Positions 1-14,000 of a stretch of 64,000 bases of DNA are shown here, piece after piece. Each line of letters opens with the position of its first letter. Positions within the stretch are counted from its first letter, which is position 1. Made by a program: the position numbers and the translations under genes. Below the pieces are notes generated by a model, which was given only the letters and a program-made list of their open reading frames with translations, ran no database searches and was not told the origin of the DNA. Source of the DNA: Sclerodactyla briareus (Eukaryota > Echinodermata > Holothuroidea > Dendrochirotida > Sclerodactylidae); assembly GCA_026419785.1 (NCBI GenBank), contig JAODTK010005671.1:62001-126000 (forward strand), given 5' to 3'.

Positions 1-1497
1 AAATACACCTCTGACCTGGCCACCTGGACCAAAAACCATAGGGTTCTATACTCCCATAGAAAGTTATACACTAAATTTCAATTGTTAAGACCAACCATTC
101 TGGACTTTGCTGGTGTTACGAGGTTTACGACTTTGACGCTTGTTGACTTAGAGACCTCTGACCTGACCCCAAAAACAATAGGGTTCAGGTACTCAGTCAT
201 GGGAACACACCATATCGAGTATGGAGCGTCATCTATCCAGGTGGGTAGAGTGATCATGTTACAAGCCAAAAATTGGCCAGAAAATCGACTTTCCAAATTT
301 TTCTCTTTTTTGACCAAATTCACCCGACCGGGACCAAAAACAATAGGGTTCCTCGTATTCCCCATAAGACAAGCTATACACCAAATTTAAACTGATCAGA
401 CCAACCATTCGGACTGTGCTGCGTGTTTACGAGGTTTGCCGACTTTGACCTCTGTTCACCTTAGATGACCCTGACCGACCCCAAAACAATGGGAGTTCAT
501 GTACTCATCATGGGGAACACACATATCAAGTATGAGCTTTATCCATTCGGGGGATCGAGTTATCATGTTTACAAGCCAAAAAATTAGCCAAAATACGACT
601 TCTTTACAATTTACTATTTTTGACCAAAATTCACCCCCGACCAAAAACCAAAAACAAAGGGGCCTGTTACTCCCCATAAGGAAAGCTAACACCAATCAAC
701 TTGATCAGACCACCATCCGAACTTAGTGTGTTTACACTGTTTCAGACGGTGACCTCTGTTGGACCTAAGAGCCTCTGACCTGATCCCAAAACGATAGGGT
801 CATGTACTAAATCATGGGGAAACACACATACCAAAGTATGAGCTTCATCCATCCGGTGGGATCGAGTTTATCGTGTTTACAAGCCAAAATTGGACGAAAT
901 ATTGACTTTGCACCTTTTTACTTTTTGACCGAATAAACCCCGACCTGAACCAAAAACAATAGGGTTCCTGTACTCCCCATAAGAAAACTTATACAACAAA
1001 TTTCACTGATCAGACAACCATTCGGATTAGCTTGTTACAAGGTTTTCAGAACTTCTTTGACCTCTGGCCTCTGACCGTACCCCAAAACAATAGGGGTCAT
1101 GTACCAGTCAGGGGCACACACATACCAAGTATGAGGCGTATCCATCCCTGTTGGGGTTGAGTATCGTGTTTACAAGCCAAAATTGGCCAAAAAATCGATT
1201 TTTCACAAATTTTCTATTGTGGACCAAATCCCCCCACCCCTGACCAGGACCAAAAAACAATAGGTTCCTGTACTACCCATGGAAAGCGTACACCAGATTT
1301 CAACTTGATCTGACCAACCATTCTGGAGTACCGATGTTACAAGGTTTTCAAACTTGACCTCTGTGACCTCAATGACCTCGACTGACCAAAAACAATAGGG
1401 ATTCATGTATCATCATGGGGAACACACATTACCAAGGTATGAGCGTGAGCTACCAGACCTGTAAGTATCGTGTTTACAAGCTGGCGTCACAAAATAC

Positions 1498-1529
<32 letters not shown>

Positions 1530-1650
1530 ACACACACACACACACCACAACACACCCACACACACACACACACACAACCAAACACACAGACACGATGTTG
1601 AACGCATAGATTCCTCTGACTACGTCAAGAATCCAAAAAAAGGTTGGTCA
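1..1650 (+). repeat. 305-bp-family tandem array A (right part; left end beyond window)
   Basis: Five diverged units, marked by the anchor GGGGAACACACATACCAAG near 200, 515, 818, 1,111 and 1,418, give a period of about 290-315 bp. Each unit also has CAATAGGGTTC, a 'GATCAGACCAACCATTC' block and a TGACCT-rich block. The array ends at about 1,480 with GGCGTCACA, a CA-rich run and TTCCTCTGACTACGTCAA. It lies on the transcript-3' side of the last BLTP1 exon here. Confidence 0.93.
1500..1586. repeat. (CA)n microsatellite at the right end of array A
   Basis: An interrupted (CA)n run. The open frames on both strands (His-Thr repeats, Val-Cys repeats) are artefacts of it. The same position in the other two arrays also holds CA-rich sequence, so it is part of the repeat unit rather than an independent microsatellite. 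Confidence 0.95.
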
Positions 1651-1716
1651 ACCCACAGCCCACAGAAATGGGCCCATCCCCAGCAACCGAAATGGAAGTT
1701 TCTCCAGGGGACTCAC

Positions 1717-2029
1717 CGAACATTCAAATGTGGAATGCAAGAAGGTGGACTCCCGGGGGACTTGGCCTTGGAGGATGAAGGCGCTCTACGGCCACTGGGG
1801 CCCTTTGGAGATCCATGCGGGCAGCGAGCCGCTGGGGCTCCCAAGAAGGCTCTGGTGCTTCCTCCGTGGCTGATGGTAGCGATGAAGGAGAGCTTCCCTG
1901 AGTCGATTGTTGATGATGATGTTGAGGTCCAGCGGATATCTGTTAGGGTCGACGGGCCACGCCTTGCCTCCGGTTCCCCCTATGTTCGCTCTCGCCAGGG
2001 GGCCGAGATCTTGCGGTTTCTTGGGTGTG
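1717..2029 (-). CDS. BLTP1: BLTP1 exon, YPLDLNIIIDSGKLSF segment (last exon in window)
   Basis: It reads IGGTGGKAWPVDPNRYPLDL NI, then after a one-base shift IDSGKLSFIATISHGGST and a Pro/Ser-rich tail. It fits BLTP1 IDFELDIRVEIDSGKCVLHP. The donor is a consensus GTGAGTCCC at 1,716. The 5' limit (acceptor after TTTGACAAG) is approximate. A 108-codon open frame on the plus strand over the same bases is a shadow. Confidence 0.82.
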
Positions 2030-5000
2030 CTTGTCAAAATGATAGTGCGATGGAAGAATGAGGAGAAAGTACGGATGCTCGTTCGCGACAAGCAGCAGAT
2101 TGCATTCCAGGATTGCCAGTTCTTTCATTTTTTTGCACAATTGGCAAATTTTTAGCTAGCCAATAATAAGTACAATGAAATTTTTAAACAGGAATGGTGT
2201 GCAGTCTGGGTAATGTGAATCTTTCGAGAACATTCATGAAAAGGAAATTGAAGTAGAGGTCCTAAGATTAGTGAATTTTTTTTTTCAGTGGAGTCAAACG
2301 GCCAGAGATTAGGCAGAATGGATAGCTTGTCACAGCTGGCTCCCAGAATTGCCAGCAGGAGGGCACTATCAGCCTCTCAACATGCCTGTAATTTTCAAAA
2401 ATTGAAAACCTCCTCTAGGATCTGCGGTTGCAGTAATCACATGTCTGTGCAAATGAAACACTGGTTTCGTACCGGCATCCGACATGCATTGACAGGGGGG
2501 ACATGGCACTATAGTTACTTCCTCTGAACAGATTATTGGCCGTGGCCTGCAAACGATACAAGCCCCTGCTGGTGTTCTCCATGGATCTTTAAGGGCAGTC
2601 CAAATAGCTGACCCAGGAAGGTTTTTAGCACGTCCATGACATGCTGCAGATAACTCAGGGTTACGAGCGACCCTGCGGGCAACTCTGGGTGAGATCCGAG
2701 TGTGAGACGGTTAGGGCCCTGCAATCTACGCGAGTACTTAGTACAATAAATGACGATAGTTGCATGCCAAACTGTGGAACCCAAAAAGTGCTAGTCTCTA
2801 CCCTGTTTTGCCAAAGAATGAGAGGAATTTATCTTGGCTGCTACCCAATCACGGCTATTCAGCTCCCTTTTACAATCTCGAGAGGGATGAACAGTCAATA
2901 TGGGAATTCTTTCATGCATCCAGATTTCTGGGCCTAATTCATTTTGAGTTTCCAGATCCTAATCAATCCATTAAGGCTTCCTCCTATTTTCTTTGCCATG
3001 ATTACTTTCCTGTCTATTCCGCAAAATGAGCACAATCTCTAACGACAAAACATATGAACATTCACTGCCGTATGAAATACACAGCTGAATTCAGAATGAG
3101 TAGCATAAGAAGGTAGGGGTCCACATGTCTGACTTTCATTACCTAATTTCTTTCCATTGTGGTGTAAAATGAAATTCACGTAACAGCTTGATCAGCATTC
3201 ACTCTAGTATCACTAATTTCCTAATTATTTGAAAAGTCATGGTCCATAGGTTTCTCACTTACCCTCCATCGGCATCATCATCCCCACAGTCCAATCGTCC
3301 TCACTGCGCTGTCCGGTTCTACATGGTCTGCGACGTCTGGAGCATGAACCGTCGTGCCGACATCCAGTACTCTGGAACGGAGGGCTCCCCCACCGTTGAG
3401 TTGAGGTCCATGTTTCGGTTACGAGCTCCGCCATCACCAGGATGGGCCGGTGGGCCTTGTTCCGCTCGGTCCACAGAGGCTCCGCTGCCGGTCCTTTTCA
3501 GGGGAAGGAGAGTGCCCGTGGGGTGAAGGGAGTGGTCGGGAGGACATTGAGAGGTTCGGGGTGGTGTCAAACAGTGTGACCTTGGTCGGATGGTGGTGCT
3601 CTTCCGCAGGTCTAGAGGGTATGCCGTCTTTCCCAAAGCCGGTTCCGCAAGAGAAGAAAGGTTGTATTGAAGAAAAAAAATCCACAAATATCCCAAATGT
3701 TGCTTGTGATGCTAGCTGATAATCCAAATTGTCTGCCACAAACATACACAATTACAGACTACAGTGAATTAGGGTTTAGGACAGTTCAGGAAGGACGCAT
3801 CAACACAAGTGTGGATCCAAGTTCTGAGGCAGTAAGTACCAGGTCATTCCATAATTCTCCACATGGAGAATGGATGATTGACGATTCATAATGCTGTCTT
3901 GTTCGATATTTCAGCCTGGACTTCAAGTCCAGCAATTATCCCATGGACTGATACCCAACAATACTTTTTATGGTGGGATGAAGTTATGCTGAGCCAGTTG
4001 ATCTTGCTTGAGCAATGATGCAATAACTCACCCGACTACTGCCTCGTCCGTCGGGGTCAGTTTATTTCCGGCGACTTTTTTTCTTCATGGTATCGTCTCT
4101 CCTGGCCATTCTTCAAAAAGGATTACGAATGTTTAGACAGGACAATCATCACAGTCCTTTCTACTTGATGGTATCAAAGTATTTCTGGGACATCAAGCCA
4201 AGAGTGCTTGGCATGAACCAATGTCTGGCTTGGGGAGTCTTTGTATCAATATATATAAAAATATTAATGCAACCGAACCAACCAATTATAATTGGCACAA
4301 TTGTGCACAAATAATGCATGTGGTTCAATTATAAGCATGTCCCCCCCCCATCCTCCTACCTGGAATAGAAGGGAAATTGGGGAAGTTGCCAGAACTTACG
4401 CAGGGATTTGCACAGTGGACATTCAGTTGCCACGTCATTGCTGGATTTAGCCAGAGGGGATGCATGGGTTCGCTGGATGTTGCGAGACAGTGCTCAGCTG
4501 TGCTTTGTGTATGCTATATTAGCCAGGGATGTGCTCCCTTGTATTTAATCTATCCCCGCTTGGGGATATTATGGTTTTGGCTTCGCCGTCTCCGCGCGTT
4601 TTTGTTAGGCAATAAATCTCAAACACTGTGTCCCATTGAGCCGAATACTTGGCAACATGTCTGCCTTAGTGAAACCACGGATGGGTTCAAGTGGGCGTCG
4701 TCCATGAAGGGGGTCAGCTAATTTGCATAATTTTCCGATTGGACAAAAGATTTTTCCGTGCGCCATAACTCTCCAAACACTGTGTCTGTTTGAGCCGGAA
4801 ACTTGGCACACATGGACCATCATAGTGACATCTCAGATGGGTTCAAAAGTGGATGTCGCCGTACTGCAGGGTCAAGCTAAATTGCATAATTGGACGTAAA
4901 TTTTCCAAAAGTTGGTCCGATTCCACGAAACTTGGTAGGTGGGGACTATGTTGGTTCTGAAAAAGAAGTGAATGTAATTTCAAGGTCACAGAGGTCAAAT

Positions 5001-8000
5001 TTACGCGAGCTACAAAAGTTGTCAGATTTCAATGAAAACCTTAGTCGGTGTGGGACGAGGTTGGTCTCGAAAAAAGTGGAGGACAGGTCATCAGAGGTCA
5101 AAGTCACGCTAATTTGCACATTTTTCGAAAGTTGGTTTGATTTCCACAAAACTTAGTAGGTGGGGACTATAATTGGTCCGAAAGAAGGAAGGTCATTTCA
5201 AGGTCACCAGAGGTCAAATCACGCTGATATCGAAAAGTTGTCGGATTCAACAAACTTAGTAGTGTGGACGAGTTTTGGTCCCGAAAAAAGTGGGAGGACA
5301 TTCGGGGGCATCAGAGGTCAAAATCACGCTAATTTTGCCAATCTACACATTCTTTCGGAAGTTGGTCGATTTCCGGGAAACTGGGTAGTGGGGACTGTAA
5401 TTGGGCCCGAAAGAAGTGAAGGTTATTTCAAGGTCACCAGAGGTAAAATTACGATTATCAAAAGTTTGTCAGATTTCACGAAACTTGGTAGGTGACATGT
5501 AAACACTTGAGGACTACATTTGTGGTAGAGAAATTGCACTATATAAAAGCCAGTCATATCATTACTATTCATAATGACCATCCACATGGCAAAACTATAA
5601 ATCAGTTTCACCACTGATCGCGATGGGGATATACACGTTGGCAGTTTACACGCCAGCATGTGTCTAGTTTCGAATATAAACTCCATGCTACAAGACCTGC
5701 CTCTCCCGGTATGGGTGGCCGATGTGTAAGGGGGCCGATGTGTTGGGGGCCGAGGTGTGGGGTGCCGAGATGTAGAGGGGGGGGCGAGGGGACTGTCGAA
5801 CCAGACTTCCAAATGGTGGAATCACCGTATAGGGAGATCATTTTACATCTAAAACAAATCTTAGGAGTAGAGGGGTTGCAGGTTGATGACATAGTTCCTC
5901 CTTGGCACCCAATGTGAATAGGCACTACAGCACAGCGGGGCTTGCCCATGACAAATGACGTATGCAAGAGCATGAAAAAGAGTGAGTATTACTAGGCAAC
6001 CAGAATGGGTGGGCAATACATTTTTTCCGGACACTTTGCAGTCTTTCCACATTTGAAATTATTCTTCCAGAATGGGAATTGCTGAAATAAGTTTGGTTTT
6101 GCCATGAAATTTTCATAATGATGCTACATCCACAAATATGAACCCAATAGAAATTGACAGACAAACAATTATTCGAAGCATATGAAGCTTTCTTTTTACT
6201 GCCATAATTTCAAGTTCAGTGGAAACGTTGTTATGATTCCTTTTCGCCAATGCCAAATATCGAGTTGAGTCCTCAAAATTAGAGACTTGTTGACTACACT
6301 CCAAGAGTCCAAGACCTCCTCTCTCAAGTACTCCAGCTCGGCAGAGGGACACATGGAAAACCAAAACACGACCTACCTCCTGATGTGACGTTAACACAAA
6401 TACATCTGACCCGCAATTGAAATATCCACCACACCCTTGGTTCCTTGATCAACAAATAGAGCCTATTCAATGGGTAACACTCACTGATTTGCCCATCCGA
6501 AGAGTTTCTTTTTCAGGCACTCTTAGCATTCTCTGAGCCTCGCCTCCAGCTTGCCCGACGGCGCTTTCTCCCTTGATTGTTCCCAGAGGTTGCTCAAGCG
6601 ACCTTATGAGAGGAAAATAGAAAAGATTTCCTAGCAAATTGTTGTTCAAACTAATTCACCCCCCAAATTGATTAAGAACAGTGTAAAATATAAGATGTGT
6701 CCGTAGTGCTATGACAACATGGTAATTTTGGCTACGAAATCCAGCAAATCACAAGAACAAGGGGAATGAAATAATACTAATGAAACTACGTCTTACAAAT
6801 GCAAATAATCGCTCAAGTGCACTGGCTAGGACGAAGAATCCCCCCACTACCCGAACAAAAAAACAATAAACAGTGGTACGTAAGAACATGAGTTTTCAGG
6901 TTTGTGTTTTTTCAGGTTGTCTTCAACGATGGCAAGGGTTAGATGTAAACTTAGCTAGAATCATCTGAGCACTGGATGGGAAGAGATGAGTTATTGCGGA
7001 TGTTCCTCGAACAATAATGGCAGGGTTTCAAAGAGCCTTAATTGGCCACCAAAACCTATAGAAATCAAAAATTCTCCCAAAGTCTCCGTTTAATGACACA
7101 TGATATATTTATAGATGACAAAGAACTAGTAACTATGTAACTAATCAAGGTATCACTAGAAAAACCTATCAATGTGTTTCCATGTCTCGTTTCTTCTCTA
7201 TTTTGACACTCCAAAGCACTTTGGTGGGAGATACCACCTAAATATTCAGATAATGACATCACTTATTTCAAATCACGGACAAACTTAGCCTGTGCATTAG
7301 TTCCTGATGATCTCACAGTTATCTTCTTCCCTTCATCATCTTTCAATTTCAGAGTGCTCGGTCTCTTGGGTTTACTCTCCTGTTATCAAAAGAACAAGGA
7401 GTATTTCTGCAAGGTATAGAATGATCTTCGGTTCAGATGAGATGACACATTACTACATACAGCGGCTAACAGGCATGGTGGGACCAATCGCCCATGGCCA
7501 AAATTCTGGCCGCCGCCCAATTATGTTCACAGGTGCAATTTTCAATGAACTTCACATTGCCAACGAGGGTGGAAGCTTCTGTGCCAGTAATGGAGGGAAA
7601 ATTACGAAGGTGGCTAAGCCTGCATGGGTAGGAAGTGGATGATCGATGTGCCTACTCATACACAATCAGATAGACAGATTGGACACACAGACAATATTTA
7701 CCTGCGTCATTTTTTTAGCTCTCTCATGTCTCTGGTACTGATGTCAGATCTGCGTTATCTTCAGTGCCCATAATTTAGTTCTGGGAGCCAGCTCAGGGGT
7801 AGTAGCCGATCACAGGTCTTAATTGTGTTCAACGATAGCAGATAGACGGACGAACGAACGCACAGACAGTTAATTATTCTCCCCTCTACCACCTTCGTTA
7901 GCAAGGTCAAATCTAGGAATCTCAGTCTGACTATTATTGAGGTCAGATAGAGCCAGTGGCTTGACCTCTATTGGTTTTCTCATATGCAAGCAGAAGGACA

Positions 8001-11000
8001 GAAGACATATAATGCTTCGTCGAGACGGATCAACTTGAGATTCTCTTCCATACCCTCCATACCAGCAATAGAGCTCAGAGTTGTAAAGTCGCTGGTAGCG
8101 GAACATAACGGGGTAGTGGCCAATGGATGAGTCCACTCAAGTAAAGCTGACGAACAGACAGACCCACAAACAGAATCCCTTACTGATCAGAGAAAGCTTA
8201 TTTCAGCTCCCCTTCCATCCCTGTTGCCGAGGTAAGATCTGTTAATGTTCAGCAATGTAGGTCACAGTAGCAACTAGCCCCTAAGAGGCAGTGGGGATTC
8301 ATTGGTCCACTCAAACACAAGCAGATAGACAGAGGGACATCCATACTCAACTGATAAGAAAGAGCTTCCCGCCCCTGCCTCCTATCTCTCCATACAGAGG
8401 TCAGATTTCAACATCTCGGTTTGTTTTTTTTTGAAAAACCCGGCATGTTGTGGGTAGAATCAGCTAGCAAGGAGATATAGGTCCACTAATGCACTGACAA
8501 TTGTAAGACGCCACCCAACAATGAGGGGTCATTGTCGGGACTCATATGCGTCACTGCACCAAATTGTGAGTAAGACGGCTGACACAGGGGTGTGTAATGT
8601 ACAGGAATGGCAGGTTGCAAATTCGACGGAGGAGTCTCCATGGAAAGTCAATTGTTTTTTTTAATTGTCGTTCAGTGAGTGACGTTGGCGGTGAGGTCCC
8701 GTTCCCAAGATTGTAAGTTGTCACAGTGACTAAGGTGTGTGTCAGTGTCAATTAATTGTCTGACGCACACTGGCCCGGTGTATTGGGGGTGCGTTTTACG
8801 ATTGGACAAGTGCCTAATACACAAGAATGGACAGACGACACAAGACAATCCTTACCTGGTCAGAGAGCGCGCGTCATTTGAGCTCCCCTCCCTCGTCTCC
8901 GATGGACAGAGGTCAGATCTGCGAGTCCTCGGTACCCGCAATGGAGGTCATAGTGGTGCTAGCCCAGAGAGGTAGTGGCCTATCGAGGGTCAACTTGACG
9001 TCCAGGCCAAGCTGTGCCAACGGAATCCAAATATTCCACAGGCCATGGGATGTGCCAGAACAGCTGAAATGGAAGTACAAAATTAATATTTCAGAAAATA
9101 ATTAGACATAAAAAATATGCTTCGAGAAAACAATTGGAATAATAATTCAGCGGAAGGTGATGACTGATTTACAACCGGCCTCCAATACTTGTACAAAATC
9201 AGTTTACTTATATTGAGAGTTCACATTCATCAGGTGACATGTAGGTAACATGGAGCCCAAAAAGGATTTAGAAGGAGCAAATGACGAACATACATGGGTC
9301 TGATGGTCTTTGCATCAGCCGCTTGTTACTTATGACTTAGGACATCTGCTTTCAAGGAGACACAAACAGTTTGGTAATATTTGTGATTCGAGATTGTGCT
9401 CATTTCAACATTTATCGAAGCTCTCGAGATGTTTTCAAAGAATAAATCACAACCCCAGAATGTGCGAAACATGGCAGGGGCTATAAACTCCCAAAACAAG
9501 TCCTGCGCACTGTTGGTTGACACTTGCGAATAATCAATTATTTATGTTCTGAGACTGTTAGAGACAAAGGGAAATATTATGAGTTGTGGGCGAGGGTTGC
9601 TGTGATATTGAGTCAACTCTCCAACAGCTTAGGTTGCAAAGTTGGTCGCCAGTTGATGATGGAAATCGAGGGAATGGAATCAGGAGCAAAAGGATTGGAG
9701 TTGCTGTCCACAAACAACCATCGTGGGATGATAACCCTGGATGTATATGCCTAGAGCAGGAGGACATTGTAATCCTGTCTCGAATGTACTACAGATCTGT
9801 TGTGGGGACACTTATACCGGCTAATGATGCTGTAAGCTGGGCTCTATACTCACCCTCAGAATCGACCTTGGACCCAAACCTCGGTAGCTGAAGTGGGGGG
9901 GACACAGCCTGGAAAAAGGATGCAAGAGAGGAAGTAGAGAGTTAGTGGAGACCAATTAATTTAGACAGGTTATAACAACACCTCATTTATGTCCTAGCAA
10001 TGACATGAATCGATGACAAGTCACGCAAAACTTCCCATCATAGGAAGAATGTGGTATGGGTCCGTTTGAAGCTGTGTATAAAAATTAAATTTGTGGATTA
10101 CAATTTTGTTACAGAATTTTAGATAGCGCATCAACTACTAGATAAATATACTATATATAGTTATTTGGTAGCGACTCATCTTTGTTCTTCCAGCATCAGA
10201 TGCAACAGCACAGGTCCGTTAGTTTTTTTTTGGCATAAGGTAAGTTAAATTGTGTGTAACCATTGTCCTACTGCATCGGAACCATGCCTGCATAATAATT
10301 TACTGTAGGCTAGGCTGTAGTTAGCCTACCTTCACGCTTCAACAACGTTCATTCTTTAGAGCTAGGCCGTACCTAGGCTCAATATCATACCCATCTAATC
10401 GTCACCGACATAGTATCAATGTTTATGAACTACAGTCTCAAAATTCTCTCTTCACACAGTAAGGAGGAAACTAACAACAAATTTTCAGCCTCTCAATGGC
10501 CAAATAGGGCCTAGACTATCATAGGAAGATGATACCCCTTGTTAGGTTCATATACGAGGAAGAGTCGATAGGGCAAGATATGGGGATGGGAGGCAAGACT
10601 GCCAAAATCTTTAACTAAATCAAAATGCAGAAAATTCCCTCAAACACGCGTTGTACAAGAACTATGTATGGTTGAGCACCGCACACAAACAAAAATGTTT
10701 GCAAATAATAGTTAAAGAAGAATCTCATTCAGTTTTTTTGTGATACCCCTTCCAGTCCAGTTCTCTACCAGGGGCAAAATAACAGCAGTTATTATGTGAA
10801 GTTCATGGACAGCCTCCATGTACCACCCACCTTGATGAATTGATTAACTCAACATGTACAAGTGGCCTTTTCGAATTTAGGGTGGTGGGCTATTCCACCT
10901 TCTCTCTGTTCCCAATGTTCTGTCTCACCTCTTTCCCACCAGTTTCAAGGAAAAAGTTGAGGGGAAAGTAGTTACGAAAACTATTGTACGGCACACTCAC

Positions 11001-14000
11001 ATGCATTGTATACTCAACGTGGCCTCGGTACCAGTCATCCATGCCACCTGGAAGTTTCTCGGAAGCGTAGGCAGACAGGCATTAAAGACCCCCTGGTGAC
11101 AGATGACCGATAGTGGGCACTGACCATCGTTGACCTCGAGGCGAGAGGATCATGGCGGCAGGGGTCTCCAGGTCGTACTTGCTCCCAGAGGAATACACCT
11201 GTAATTGCACAATAGACAGGATACAAACTGCATGATTTGTTTACATATCCATTGTGTCGGTGACTCGTAGGCTCTTAAGATCTCATGAGCACAGCCTCAT
11301 CAAACAATTGATAGCAACGAATGTATGCCAGAGCCAGTGAGAGAGAGATGTAGTGATTGACAATGGGTAGAAAGGCAACAGAGTGAAAGAGTGAGAAGTA
11401 AATTAAGGCAATCAAGTGATTAGAGGGATTGAGTGACTGAGTTGGTCGAGTGGGTGACTAATGAGCAGTAGTAGCCTGCTAGACATACGATATGAGATCC
11501 GTTCCCTAACCAATAAGGGGTCTAGCTATCGCTCTTTTGGTATATACCATGGGCGAATATTCCGCAATATATCGCTGCAGACCCGTTTGCCAAATCCCCA
11601 AAAATTGGGATTCGGCTCATTACGATTCAGGTGCGTAGTTGTCAGTCATCAGTAGCATAACGGGCGTGGATGTGGATGGGAGCAACCCTGGGTAGATTCC
11701 GCGAAAAATCTCCCAATGTTTAGGTCATAAATCTTTACAAAAGACCTTTCCAATAACTTTTATAACACTGAAAGCCAATGTTTTAGCTCTGCGCAGGCTT
11801 ATTGCGGTTTGTTTGGTATCGGCCGCACAAGTTGAAAAAAAAGAAATCCCCAATAGAGAAATAAAAAGAAAATCCCTCCACGTACGCCAAAACTGGGTTG
11901 GAGGTTGTCTAAACAATCCCGAATCAGATCATAGAGTAATTTTCTAGCAGCATGATTGTTTTTCCTAAATTAGTAAAGAGAGAATATTGATTGCACAATC
12001 AACGTTGAACATGCAAACCGCCCAATATCCCCCCATAATTCTTTTGACTGCAAGCAGAACTAAGTCGCACAGGCGTTGTTCAGGCAAATCACCGTTGGTT
12101 GAACGTCATCCTGCACATATGAGTGATGATCCTGATAGAGGTGAACAAAGTCCAACCCGCTCTTTCAACAGGCTAGAGCAGTAGGGTTTTCGGGTTCGAC
12201 TAGCTGCTCAATTATACACTCACAGTTTTACTAGAATTGCTGAAACGTAAGGAAAAAGCCAAAAGGCCAAGTGATTAATTGATTGTTCCTCATCCGGATC
12301 AAGATGAGGACTACCGACTTACTACTTAGGAGCTAAAGTTGGCCAAAATATGAGTTTTTTACCTTTTCCAATTTTTACAATTTTTTTACCAAAATAATTA
12401 GGGTCTTGTACTCCACGTGAGAAAGCAGTATACCAAATTCCAACTCGATGGACCAAGTATTCCCGGTTCATTGTGTCCATGTTTTCAGACTATGACCTCT
12501 GCTGTCCTCTTGACTGCCCCCAAAACAACAGGATTCTTATTCTTTCCTCATCACAGGGAAACCAAGTATGAGCTTGATCCATATAGGTGGGGTTGAGTTA
12601 TTGTGGTCACAATCTAAAATTGGTGAAACTATCAATGTGCAACAAATTCTATCAATTATCAAAGATGCCCTCTACTGACAATAGCAGGCAATAACAGCAA
12701 ATCTGAGTGCATATTAGCCTCCAACATCCACATATAAATGGCGAAAATCTGTGATTAAAATCTTCATTCAAATTCATTGGGACTTAGTTTGTGATATGAA
12801 GCAGCAAACGCAATGAACGAACCTGGTGAGTCTGGACGAAGGGAACGCAGATGGCAACCTCCCTCACGGACAGCTGGAAGAGGAATGTAGCATGGCCTGG
12901 TACGGCCCGTCTCCTCTTGTGGGGTTGGGCAGTGTGGCCTGGCTGGATGAATTAGAGGGCGCTGTCCCCATGATGATCCCCTCATCGTCCGAGTCCTTCC
13001 ACTGACTGTATGACCTGCTCGTAGGGCCACCTTGTAGCTCATCCACACCATCAGCCCTGTGATCGTTGGTGAGGAATGACTTTGATCAAATGATTGAATC
13101 ACCTATTGATCAGTTTAAGGGTCAATCACTCGAGAAAGAATAACAACCAATTTTCCCAAATTCTCCAATTTTCAAATAGACAATAATCTTTCAATTTTAC
13201 TCAAGTTGGATCAAAGATTGGATAGACCTACAGGACCGCTGACATTTTTTGCAAGACTGGAAGCAAATTGTTGTTCCCCAGAAATTCATCAATTGTTGTG
13301 AGTATTGCCCTCCACTCCGAGTTAAGGTGCGAGAAATGAGGAGATGCCCGAATGCAGGAACATACCTTGATAACAAATCGTGCACCTTGTCAATGTGAAG
13401 ATATCAATAACGTGTCATCTGGTGAGTCAGCGGCAATTATGAGAATAGGTCCAACTACCTGATGGCTGGGTGACTTCAAGTCCTCACTTAATGGCATAAC
13501 TCCTGCTGGTTAAGAATGCATGGATTGGCACTATTACCATGCAGGAGGCATGAAGGAGATACCATAAGCGATGGGCCATATAAATCGGCAATGCGCCATA
13601 GGTGGACATAGCAGTTTTGCGTAGATTTGAATATTATAGTTTTGGGGCTGTGTCCGGAGCCGTCTCCGCCCCTGCCTCTCGACCACAGAAACTTCAGCTA
13701 AACTTGTACGAGTCCAGATAGAGCTGGTACCATTTAGCTGCACATCTTCAGGTAAGTCCCAGAATAGCTGGACAACAAGTTCAACAAACAGCCCCACAAA
13801 GTCCAGTTAGTATCTAGCTATGCATAACGCATTGCACTCCGGGAACTCCCAGCTAACGAGGGAATACAGGGCGACTACGATGCCAGAAGTATGTCACATA
13901 AGCTCAAGCCAAGTTCAGAGTAACTACCCAGGAGTGAATTTTTGCTGCACCCCACAGCCCCTGTTAACAAACGTTTGTAATTGCTGTCACGAGCTTTCCC

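Noticed and set aside
1413..1609. Open frames on both strands through a CA run
   Set aside because: They are made by the (CA)n microsatellite (His-Thr or Val-Cys repeats) and have no family resemblance.
1735..2061. 108-codon plus-strand open frame
   Set aside because: It lies antisense to a BLTP1 exon; the minus strand carries the conserved YPLDLNI...DSGKLSF block.
7307..7642. 111-codon plus-strand frame (FTGAIFNELHIANEGGSF)
   Set aside because: Not recognised, no promoter or splice context, and it runs into a repeat array.
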